A stretch of 12,098 nt of DNA from Leptospiraceae bacterium (GTDB lineage: Bacteria; Spirochaetota; Leptospiria; Leptospirales; Leptospiraceae), in assembly GCA_027485405.1 (NCBI GenBank), contig JAIXRB010000200.1:1-12098 (forward strand), in the 5' to 3' direction. Shown in pieces: positions 1-5,926 of the stretch. Under the pieces are notes generated by a model. It was not told the origin of the DNA. It worked only from the letters and a program-made list of their open reading frames with translations, and did not search any database. The translations under genes and the position numbers were made by a program. The stretch's first letter is position 1; every line of letters starts with the position of its first letter.

Positions 1-780
1 GATCTGATAATCTTTGTTTTCAACTAAGAAAAAAGAAAGACCCCTTGCATTGCTTTCTAAAGACCCTGTTCTAGCTAACACAAGGGTCACAGCTGGCTCC
101 CCGTTCACTCCGCAAGCCATAGTTTGGTATCGTTTTGTTCCTGTAAGATACCATTCGTTTTCTTTTTGGATGGCTCTGGTAGCTACACTGGGTAAGTCGG
201 AACCATAGTCAGGTTCTGACAATCCCATGGTGGCTACATAATTTTCTTGGATTAGCTTTGGAATCCATTCCTTTTGCATTTCTTCACTTGCATATGTTTC
301 TAAAATGCTCGCAAGGCCCAAGCTTCCTACTGCGATTGTGACTGAGCTATCCGATCTATACATTAGCTCCGATACAAAAGATTTTACCACATTCGGAACG
401 CCTAAGCCTCCAAATTTTCTTTTAAAGTTAACAGCAGTCAGACCAGAATCTCTGTATTTTTTTATCACTTCGACCATTGAGTCTGGATGGGTCACTGTTC
501 CATTCGAAAACAAAAGCCCTTCTTTATCAATTTTTGCGGCAACCTGGGATACTTCTTTTCCAGAAACCTCTCCACAAGATCGCAAAACTTCTTCATAGAA
601 TGACAATGCTTCTTCTTTGTTATTTGGTGCCATTTCCAGAAACGGATTTTGGGTCTTTTGGAATTCTTGGGCATCGGAGAAATCATTTTCATAAATGGAA
701 ATGATCTCATCCCAGGGTAAGAGCTCATGAAAATTTTCTAAGAGGTCTGGATTTGAAGTAAAATAGTTGGATTGGATCAA
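1..780 (-). CDS. Acyl-CoA dehydrogenase family protein (N-terminal part, 3' end beyond the window)
   Basis: An uninterrupted minus-strand frame of 260 codons runs from 780 to the window edge. It should encode a flavin-dependent acyl-CoA dehydrogenase that desaturates acyl-CoA at the alpha-beta position in beta-oxidation. Seen: KFGGLGVP near residues 122-129, the family substrate/FAD signature as MGLSEPDYGSDL (185-196), then the beta-domain pattern GTKRY (214-218) and GLSFFLVEN (247-255). About 100 residues precede the usual dehydrogenase start, as in the large DmdC/FadE-like subfamily, so the full protein is probably over 500 residues. The start is TTG at 780: AGGAG lies at 795-791, 10 nt upstream, and an in-frame TGA 19 codons before it excludes any upstream ATG. 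The catalytic base lies in the missing C-terminal half. Substrate chain length cannot be told. Confidence 0.9.
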   Translation of the reverse strand, partial: MIQSNYFTSNPDLLENFHELLPWDEIISIYENDFSDAQEFQKTQNPFLEMAPNNKEEALSFYEEVLRSCGEVSGKEVSQVAAKIDKEGLLFSNGTVTHPDSMVEVIKKYRDSGLTAVNFKRKFGGLGVPNVVKSFVSELMYRSDSSVTIAVGSLGLASILETYASEEMQKEWIPKLIQENYVATMGLSEPDYGSDLPSVATRAIQKENEWYLTGTKRYQTMACGVNGEPAVTLVLARTGSLESNARGLSFFLVENKDYQI

Positions 781-814
781 AGGATTTCTTCTCCTATTCA
801 GCCTTTTTCGCTGT

Positions 815-829
815 ATTTCGTAACGAAAT
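815..829. promoter_or_regulatory. Perfect 15-bp dyad, candidate operator
   Basis: ATTTCGT and ACGAAAT are perfect 7-bp inverted arms around one central A. The site lies 35-49 nt upstream of the acyl-CoA dehydrogenase TTG, in the space shared with the riboswitch-controlled tenA transcript. Size and symmetry fit a site for a dimeric repressor (TetR, MarR or GntR type are common for fatty-acid genes), but the regulator is unknown and this is inference. Confidence 0.4.
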
Positions 830-850
830 GCTTTTCATCTAGAAAAAGCA
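829..850. repeat. Inverted repeat TGCTTTT / AAAAGCA
   Basis: Seven-bp perfect arms (829-835 and 844-850) around an 8-nt spacer, abutting the 815-829 dyad. It could be part of the same regulatory region or a weak hairpin in the acyl-CoA dehydrogenase leader. No T-tract follows it, so it is not called a terminator. Confidence 0.35.
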
Positions 851-855
851 ATTGC

Positions 856-877
856 AAGATTTTACACATACAATCTT
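856..877. repeat. Inverted repeat AAGATT / AATCTT between divergent transcripts
   Basis: Six-bp perfect arms (856-861 and 872-877) separated by 10 nt. This is the third dyad in a row between the divergent genes. It lies where promoters for both directions are expected: TACAAT at 869-874 reads like a -10 element toward tenA, but no good -35 element sits at 16-18 nt spacing. Confidence 0.25.
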
Positions 878-891
878 ATCATAAGTGGCGC

Positions 892-997
892 GACTGTCCG
901 CAAGGGGTGCCTTATGTTTTTCTTCGGAAAACCAAAGGGCTGAGATCATACCCTTAGAACCTGATCTGGTTAGAACCAGCGTAGGAATGTGAAAGTC
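892..997 (+). ncRNA. TPP riboswitch aptamer (THI element)
   Basis: The conserved thi-box pieces occur in order: GGGGTGCC (904-911), GGCTGAGAT (938-946), ACCCTTAGAACCTGATCTGG (950-969) and GCGTAGGAATGTG (979-991). P2 forms from AAGGG and CCCTT. The P3 arm ends in a hairpin closed on a TTCG tetraloop (923-926) with the stem at 916-922 and 927-932. P5 is CTGGT (966-970) with ACCAG (975-979). A short P1 can form from GACT (892-895) and AGTC (994-997). This RNA class binds thiamine pyrophosphate and lowers expression of thiamine genes. Its position just before tenA fits exactly. Confidence 0.96.
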
Positions 998-1000
998 TCT

Positions 1001-1038
1001 TGTGCTCTACTCGCCCCAAGGATCAATTTATGAGCACA
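1001..1038 (+). promoter_or_regulatory. Putative riboswitch expression platform masking the tenA start
   Basis: TGTGCTC (1001-1007) and GAGCACA (1032-1038) are perfect inverted arms. The 24-nt loop between them holds the ribosome binding site AAGGA (1018-1022) and most of the ATG at 1030, whose G is in the stem. The aptamer ends about 4 nt upstream. A competing pairing of aptamer bases GGGGTG (904-909) with CGCCCC (1012-1017), next to the ribosome binding site, is also possible. There is no terminator-like hairpin plus T-tract before the gene, so translational control is the better reading. The switching mechanism itself is inferred. Confidence 0.5.
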
Positions 1039-1722
1039 TCGTTTCCCATTCCCCCCTTTGCGCAGAAATGCAGATTAGCCGCCCAGTCCGCTTTTGGGGC
1101 CTCTTACGAACACCCCTTTGTCGTTGCTTTGGCGGATGGTTCTCTCGATAGCAAAAAGTTTCGGTTCTACCAAATGCAAGATGCTCGTTATTTGGAAGCT
1201 TTTTCAGATGCTACAGCCATTCTATCTACTAAAACCAATGATCCTATCCAAAAACTCTGGTTTTTGGACGCGGCGCGTATGGCACTGGTTGTCGAGTCTC
1301 AGCTCCATGCAGGTTATGGAGAAAAACTGGGTTACACCGCAAAGGACATTGCTGAACTCCAGCTTAGCCCCAACAATCGGGCCTACCAAACTCATATGGT
1401 AGCCACCGCCCATACGGGAAGCTTACTGGAAGGGATTTCAGCGATAGCACCTTGTCCTTGGCTTTACATTGAACTCGGTCAACACCTGCTCGAAAAACTA
1501 GGTACTATTCCAGAGAATCACCCCTACAAAGATTGGTTAGCTCTATATTCAGATCCAGGATTCAATGATTATATGAAAATTCTGTTGGAAACTTTAGAAC
1601 GAGCCGCTTTAGAGTCGGGGGCTTCGACCCAACAGAAAGCAATTGATGCGTTCCTGACCAGTGTTCGCTATGAATGGATGTTTTGGGATCAGGCTTGGCA
1701 CCTCCAAAAATGGAGTGTTTAA
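1030..1722 (+). CDS. tenA: Aminopyrimidine aminohydrolase / thiaminase II TenA
   Basis: A 230-residue TenA/THI-4 family protein, the usual length. TenA hydrolyses aminopyrimidine breakdown products of thiamine to recycle HMP in the cytoplasm. Seen: HPFVVALADGSL near residue 28, the pocket pattern YQMQDARYLEAF with Asp51 and Tyr54 (D44 and Y47 in the Bacillus enzyme), Tyr119, the nucleophile Cys142 in PCPWLY with Tyr146, and the late Glu215 in RYEWMFW. All catalytic positions known for the family are present. The ATG at 1030 is chosen because AAGGA lies 7 nt upstream. A longer reading from TTG at 1000 would start at the edge of the riboswitch aptamer with no ribosome binding site. The gene is monocistronic or leads into the PilZ gene 53 nt on. 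Control is expected to be by the TPP riboswitch just upstream. Confidence 0.95.
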   Translation: MSTSFPIPPFAQKCRLAAQSAFGASYEHPFVVALADGSLDSKKFRFYQMQDARYLEAFSDATAILSTKTNDPIQKLWFLDAARMALVVESQLHAGYGEKLGYTAKDIAELQLSPNNRAYQTHMVATAHTGSLLEGISAIAPCPWLYIELGQHLLEKLGTIPENHPYKDWLALYSDPGFNDYMKILLETLERAALESGASTQQKAIDAFLTSVRYEWMFWDQAWHLQKWSV

Positions 1723-1742
1723 CTAAATTTAGAAAAATGTTG

Positions 1743-1770
1743 ACTAATGGGAAATTCTGATTAGTTTTTT
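1743..1770 (+). terminator. Weak candidate intrinsic terminator after tenA
   Basis: ACTAAT (1743-1748) and ATTAGT (1760-1765) form a 6-bp stem with an 11-nt loop, followed by a T-run to 1770. The stem is AT-rich and short, so termination may be partial. It lies 20 nt after the tenA stop and 6 nt before the next ATG. Confidence 0.35.
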
Positions 1771-1775
1771 GACCT

Positions 1776-2873
1776 ATGTCCTTTCCCATTTTTCAAATTC
1801 CTTTGCCCATATTTCTTGTGGCAATGTTGTTTTTCTTTTTTCCTGTTGCGGTCTTTTTTTCCATTGCCCAAGTCTTTGACATCCAAGGGCAATGGGGGTT
1901 AGTCTTTCAAAAGATTCGACTCTTACAATACTGCATCTTTATTCTCTGTTTTGCGATATCCTATGGGTTGCTTTTTAAAAAGAAATTTGGGTTTTATCTC
2001 TTTCTCTTTTTAAGCGGGGTTTTGATTTGTTACAATCTTTGGCTCATTGGCACGATCGCCTTTGGAGGCTCTATCTTTATAGGTGGTGTGCCCATCCAAT
2101 ACTCTCATGTTTTTCTAAGTGCGGGGATCACCTTTACTTTTTTAGCATTGATATTCTACTTTTTACGAAGAGAAATTCGAGCGCCTTATTTCAGTTCAGA
2201 AGAAAGAGGCTGGAGAACTAGCTATAGAGAGTCACATCCTATTCCTTACTCCATTTATAACCAAGCCAACGAAAAACTAGGTTCGGGAATAACGGCAAAT
2301 GTAAGCTCTGGCGGGGCACTTTTGATCCTTCCAGATAAATCAAAAATAGAGCAAGGCACTCAGGTTATTTTGAATTTCAAAATAGAGTCGGAAGACAAGG
2401 TCGTTGTTCCCATCCAAGTGGAAGCAAAGATTATCCGACTTTTTAAATCCACAAAGGGCGATTCTTTAGCAGGGGTAAGCTTTCTTTTCCCAGAAAAAGA
2501 CAAAGAGACCCAAGACACTCTAGCCTCTTTTTTAGATAGAGTTTTTTCACCTAGATTCATTGTTCGCCAACTTGCAAACATTATACCTCTCGAAACATCT
2601 GTCGCCCAAGAAGGTACGGTCTATGATATATCCTCTGAAGGTTTGTATATCATGAGCAATTCAGTTTTGCCAACTAAGACCAAAGTCCAAGTAGTGTGGC
2701 AAGCTAGTTTTTTAGGTACTTTGAAAGTAACCGGTACCGTTCGCTGGTCAAACTCAGACGGAATCTATGGAAAGCCAAAGGGTTATGGAATTAAGATGGA
2801 AAGCATAGAAAACCATTTCAAGTTTCATTTTTGGGTACTTTGGCAAAGGATTTTCTCACCTACGATTCGCTAA
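1776..2873 (+). CDS. Membrane protein with tandem PilZ domains
   Basis: A 365-residue protein with four probable N-terminal membrane segments (about 8-30, 49-66, 71-96 and 111-130), then two cytoplasmic PilZ domains. PilZ domains bind cyclic di-GMP through RxxxR plus [DN]xSxxG. Domain one has RTSYR (147-151) and NVSSGG (175-180). Domain two has RFIVR (260-264) and DISSEG (284-289). Both therefore keep the ligand motifs, which suggests a membrane-tethered c-di-GMP receptor that could act on motility, surface or envelope functions; the output is not visible. No strong ribosome binding site precedes the ATG (the upstream bases are mainly T). Its 3' end overlaps the convergent ispD by 14 nt, so the stop codons sit inside each other's genes. 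Confidence 0.85.
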   Translation: MSFPIFQIPLPIFLVAMLFFFFPVAVFFSIAQVFDIQGQWGLVFQKIRLLQYCIFILCFAISYGLLFKKKFGFYLFLFLSGVLICYNLWLIGTIAFGGSIFIGGVPIQYSHVFLSAGITFTFLALIFYFLRREIRAPYFSSEERGWRTSYRESHPIPYSIYNQANEKLGSGITANVSSGGALLILPDKSKIEQGTQVILNFKIESEDKVVVPIQVEAKIIRLFKSTKGDSLAGVSFLFPEKDKETQDTLASFLDRVFSPRFIVRQLANIIPLETSVAQEGTVYDISSEGLYIMSNSVLPTKTKVQVVWQASFLGTLKVTGTVRWSNSDGIYGKPKGYGIKMESIENHFKFHFWVLWQRIFSPTIR

Positions 2874-3552
2874 ATTGCGAAGCAAGTGCTTCTGCCATTT
2901 TCAGATCTTCTGGATTGGTAATTTTAAAATTCCAGGTCTTGCTATAAACGAGGCCTGTTTTTTCATTTAAAGCTTCCATCCAAGAGCAAAGATCCGTGGG
3001 AGGCTCGCCTATGTTAGAGCCCAAATTTAAAGCCTTTTTTAATCTATCGCCGCGAATGGCTTGAGGTGTTTTTGCTAGAGCCAAGGTTTCTCTGGGAATA
3101 AACCCATTCACAATGCCTTGGTTGGAAACAAGCACGGTTTCAGCTATATCAGAAACCAAAGAAGCCGATCCATAAGCCAAAACCGAAGAAACTAAAGATT
3201 CTAAATCGGCTAGAGTGAAAAAAGGTCTCGCCGCATCGTGAAAAAGGATCAGATCGGTATCATCAAAATTCAAGGTCTCAAGGCTCGCCAAAACTGAATC
3301 GTGTCGAGTCTGCCCGCCTTCTATGATTTCGTCGCTTCCCTCTAACAAGTGTCCTATGCTTGACTCCATTTGATGGATCCAGTCTTTGTGGCAAATGATT
3401 CTAAGGGACTTACACATCCCCCATCGACGAAATCGCTCAATAGAATGCTGGATGATCGGTTTTCCCTGGAGTGACAAGAATTGCTTGGGTTGCGTTCCCC
3501 CAAACCTCCTGCCAATTCCCCCGGCTAGTAAGATTCCAAAGATATTTCGCAC
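2860..3552 (-). CDS. ispD: 2-C-methyl-D-erythritol 4-phosphate cytidylyltransferase
   Basis: A 230-residue IspD, normal length. It joins CTP and methylerythritol phosphate to CDP-methylerythritol in the cytoplasmic MEP route to isoprenoids (including the undecaprenyl carrier for wall synthesis). Seen: the nucleotide loop LLAGGIGRRFG (8-18) followed by PKQFL (22-26), GGQTRHDSV (79-87), the metal/substrate motif HDAARPF (105-111), TPQA (162-165), TD (186-187) and the substrate-binding lysine in FKIT (Lys210). The start is GTG at 3552. It gives the expected few residues before the ILLAGG strand and lies 28 nt inside the 3' end of lysA with no clear ribosome binding site, so translation is probably coupled to lysA. 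The 3' end overlaps the convergent PilZ gene. Confidence 0.95.
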   Translation of the reverse strand: MRNIFGILLAGGIGRRFGGTQPKQFLSLQGKPIIQHSIERFRRWGMCKSLRIICHKDWIHQMESSIGHLLEGSDEIIEGGQTRHDSVLASLETLNFDDTDLILFHDAARPFFTLADLESLVSSVLAYGSASLVSDIAETVLVSNQGIVNGFIPRETLALAKTPQAIRGDRLKKALNLGSNIGEPPTDLCSWMEALNEKTGLVYSKTWNFKITNPEDLKMAEALASQFSES

Positions 3553-4796
3553 TGGATGATTTGTTCTAATGTTTGTTTTTTACGAATCAATTTGGGTCTT
3601 TGGTCCAGAGTGATCAGCACTTCAGGCGTTTCCGGAAAACTATTGTAATTCTTAGTGGACATGCCAGCACAATACGCACCGACAGCTTCCATCACCACAT
3701 AATCCCCGATCTCTGCTTGCACCATCGGTCTTGTTTCGGCTTCACCACCTTCTTTCTGGGTAAACAAATCCCCAGACTCACAGCAATGTCCGACCACAAC
3801 CACCTCTTGCGTAGGCAAACCATTTGTAGGATTTTTTTTAACAGTCACAAGGGGATGCTTTGCTCCGTACAAGGAAGGTCTGGTGTTGGCGTCCATTCCC
3901 GTATCGAGTTTCAAAAAAGTGAAGCCTTTGGAACCAGTGTCAATTTTATCATCAACAGTCGTTAGAAGAGAGCCAGCAAGCGCAATTAAAAAGGTACCTG
4001 GTTCGATTTCTAAATGTAGCTTTCTTCCCGTTCTATCTGCAAATTTAGAGAAGAGCTCTTTTACGGGAGAACCAATGGTTTGCATGTCTGTGGACTTTTC
4101 GCCCAGCATTCGGCCAACTTTATATCCTCCCCCCAAATTGACGATCGTTGCCGTAGGAAACTGTTCGGCGATTTCCAATGTGTGGTGCGCGACAGCTTTC
4201 CAAACCTCTGGATCCGAACCTGATCCAATATGAGTATGGATTTTTTCAACTTTCAGTCCATACTTGGAAATCAGAGATTTTGCCTCTTCGATCTTTTCAT
4301 GCCAAATCCCGAAAGCAGAAGCCGTTCCACCCACATCTGTCTTTTTGGTATGCCCAGAACCTAAGCCTGGATTGAATCGTAAGGACAAACTCTTACCAGG
4401 AAACTTTTTTCCAAACTCTTCTAATTGATGTAAAGAACAGGCATTAAAGAAGACTCCACTCTCCACAAACTTAGCAAAGTCTTTCGCAAGTTCTTGCGAA
4501 GTGAGCATGATTTCCGTAGGAGAGAATCCAGCCAGAATGGCCCTCTTTACTTCGTGTTCTGAAGAGGCATCTATCTGAATCCCTTTCTTTTTGAGAAGCT
4601 TTAAGATACTGGCATTGGGGTTTGACTTCATGGCATAACGAACGGTTAAACCAAAGGCATTGGGAAATTGCAATGCCATGTCGGCTTTCTTTTCCAATTC
4701 TAGTTGAGAATAGACAAAGACGGGAGTGCCAAATTCTTGGGCGATTTGTCGCACCTGATCTTCGGATAAAAATCTAAGTTTTTCGATTGCTTGCAT
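3525..4796 (-). CDS. lysA: Diaminopimelate decarboxylase
   Basis: A 423-residue fold-type III PLP decarboxylase that converts meso-diaminopimelate to lysine and so drains the precursor of the peptidoglycan cross-bridge. Seen in order: the PLP-binding lysine in YAMKSNP (Lys57), HTHIGSGSD (187-195), GGGY (222-225) contacting the PLP phosphate, EPG (265-267), the catalytic cysteine motif CCESGD (338-343, Cys339 the likely catalytic one), and GAYCAGMSTKNYNSFPE (373-389) near the C-terminus. Related ornithine or carboxynorspermidine decarboxylases are less likely given the CESGD and NYNS patterns. The ATG at 4796 has only a distant AAAGG about 14 nt upstream. It is first in a two-gene unit with ispD and diverges by 57 bp from the envelope operon. 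Confidence 0.95.
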   Translation of the reverse strand: MQAIEKLRFLSEDQVRQIAQEFGTPVFVYSQLELEKKADMALQFPNAFGLTVRYAMKSNPNASILKLLKKKGIQIDASSEHEVKRAILAGFSPTEIMLTSQELAKDFAKFVESGVFFNACSLHQLEEFGKKFPGKSLSLRFNPGLGSGHTKKTDVGGTASAFGIWHEKIEEAKSLISKYGLKVEKIHTHIGSGSDPEVWKAVAHHTLEIAEQFPTATIVNLGGGYKVGRMLGEKSTDMQTIGSPVKELFSKFADRTGRKLHLEIEPGTFLIALAGSLLTTVDDKIDTGSKGFTFLKLDTGMDANTRPSLYGAKHPLVTVKKNPTNGLPTQEVVVVGHCCESGDLFTQKEGGEAETRPMVQAEIGDYVVMEAVGAYCAGMSTKNYNSFPETPEVLITLDQRPKLIRKKQTLEQIIQCEISLESY

Positions 4797-4803
4797 AGGT
4801 TTT

Positions 4804-4809
4804 TATAAT
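4804..4809 (+). promoter_or_regulatory. Candidate -10 element for the envelope operon
   Basis: A perfect TATAAT lies in the 57-bp divergent gap, 44 nt before the phospholipase-like gene. The hexamer 17 nt upstream (4781-4786, TTTCGA) is a poor -35 and lies inside lysA. The call rests on the -10 match and on this being the only gap before the five-gene operon. Confidence 0.3.
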
Positions 4810-4853
4810 AACCTTTCTCTAGGTTCTATTCTTTAAAATCAAAATTTCTCCCC

Positions 4854-5924
4854 ATGGCAGGAAAGATCACCCATATCGAAGCCCTCTCCCAAGTAAAAAA
4901 ACACCTCGAACACGGCAATTCTGTGCAGAGGAAAATTGCGGAGCTATTGAACCGAAAGGACCTGGCAAATTACGCGAATCTGGGTGCCGTCGCACCAGAT
5001 ATTTTTTACTTCTACCATGTGCTTCAGCCTAACCGAACGAAAAAGGCGGCATTCTTTGGAGATTTGTCTCACCATGAAAAAGTAGCTGAGTTAATCATCA
5101 ATTTCCTAGACCAAGTCTATGAAACCGAACAGGGTTTATATCGAGATCGCTTCCTAGCTTTCACTTTAGGATATATCTGCCATTGTATTGTAGATATCAT
5201 CACCCACCCCTATATCTTTTACATTTCTGGGGATTACTACAATGACGACCCCAAGGTCTCTTACCAAGCTCAAATCAACCATATGAAAGTCGAATTTGGA
5301 TTGGACACATTGCTTTTGCACTATCGGTGGGGAATGAGTGCTCACGAGTATGATTTTCCTCAGTATATCGATGTTCGCCATAGAACAGTTGGTATTCGAA
5401 ATAGAATGGATCCGATTCTTTGGCAATTCTGGATATCGGCTTTGCGCGAAACCTTTCCTAAAGAATTTCAATCCAGCTACATTGGTTCTTTGAAAAAAAT
5501 AATCCCAGGTGATATCTTGAACGAATCGTATATGGGGTTCTTTCGATTCACATCTACTCTAGATTCTCGAAGTTCTTTCATGAGAGGATTTGTCAAATTT
5601 GTCGATACAATGACATTTCATAAATACAATGCTAGTGTTTTGCTCCTTCCCACTCTCGAAAACATAAATCCAAAAATTATGAATGAGGAGAAGAGCAAAT
5701 GGCACTACCCTGCCGATAAAAATAAGGTATTCCAAGAATCATTTATCGATCTCTTAAACCAAGCTAGCCTTAGAGCGAAAGAGATACTGACGAGAGCCTT
5801 CGAATACTCAAATTCTCCGGAAAGCAAAGGCAAGATCCTTGAGACTTTTGGAGGATACAATTTAGATACAGGATTGAGGTACCAGGGGATTCAATCCATG
5901 AAAGAATTTTCCCCTCTCATTTAA
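4854..5924 (+). CDS. Zinc-dependent phospholipase C family protein
   Basis: A 356-residue protein matching the zinc-dependent phospholipase C / S1-P1 nuclease type fold by its ligand pattern. Seen: His7 in KITHIEAL, Asp49 in GAVAPDIFYFYH, His73/His74, GYICHCIVDIITHPY (106-120) with His110, Asp114 and His118, then HMKVEFGLD (143-151) with His143, Glu147 and Asp151, and WHYP (283-286). These give enough His/Asp/Glu ligands for a polynuclear zinc site. Known members cleave phospholipid head groups, but many bacterial members are uncharacterised and the substrate here is unknown. Unlike secreted phospholipases it has no signal peptide, so it is predicted cytoplasmic or membrane-peripheral. No ribosome binding site is seen before the ATG. 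It is first of five genes, 2 nt from the PBP gene. Confidence 0.85.
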   Translation: MAGKITHIEALSQVKKHLEHGNSVQRKIAELLNRKDLANYANLGAVAPDIFYFYHVLQPNRTKKAAFFGDLSHHEKVAELIINFLDQVYETEQGLYRDRFLAFTLGYICHCIVDIITHPYIFYISGDYYNDDPKVSYQAQINHMKVEFGLDTLLLHYRWGMSAHEYDFPQYIDVRHRTVGIRNRMDPILWQFWISALRETFPKEFQSSYIGSLKKIIPGDILNESYMGFFRFTSTLDSRSSFMRGFVKFVDTMTFHKYNASVLLLPTLENINPKIMNEEKSKWHYPADKNKVFQESFIDLLNQASLRAKEILTRAFEYSNSPESKGKILETFGGYNLDTGLRYQGIQSMKEFSPLI

Positions 5925-5926
5925 CC

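Noticed and set aside
305..728. Open frames on both strands at 305-598, 477-704 (plus) and 492-728 (minus)
   Set aside because: They are out of frame with, or antisense to, the clear acyl-CoA dehydrogenase frame on the minus strand and show no domain pattern.
1000..1029. Longer tenA reading from TTG at 1000
   Set aside because: It would begin at the end of the riboswitch aptamer without a ribosome binding site; the ATG at 1030 has AAGGA 7 nt upstream and gives the usual family length.
2866..2881. TTCGC-TAAATT-GCGAA hairpin at the PilZ/ispD convergence
   Set aside because: Only 5 bp with no T-run on either strand; too weak to call as a terminator.
3573..4375. Plus-strand open frames antisense to lysA
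   Set aside because: They are shadows of lysA: no ribosome binding sites, no recognisable motifs, and composition explained by the complementary codons.
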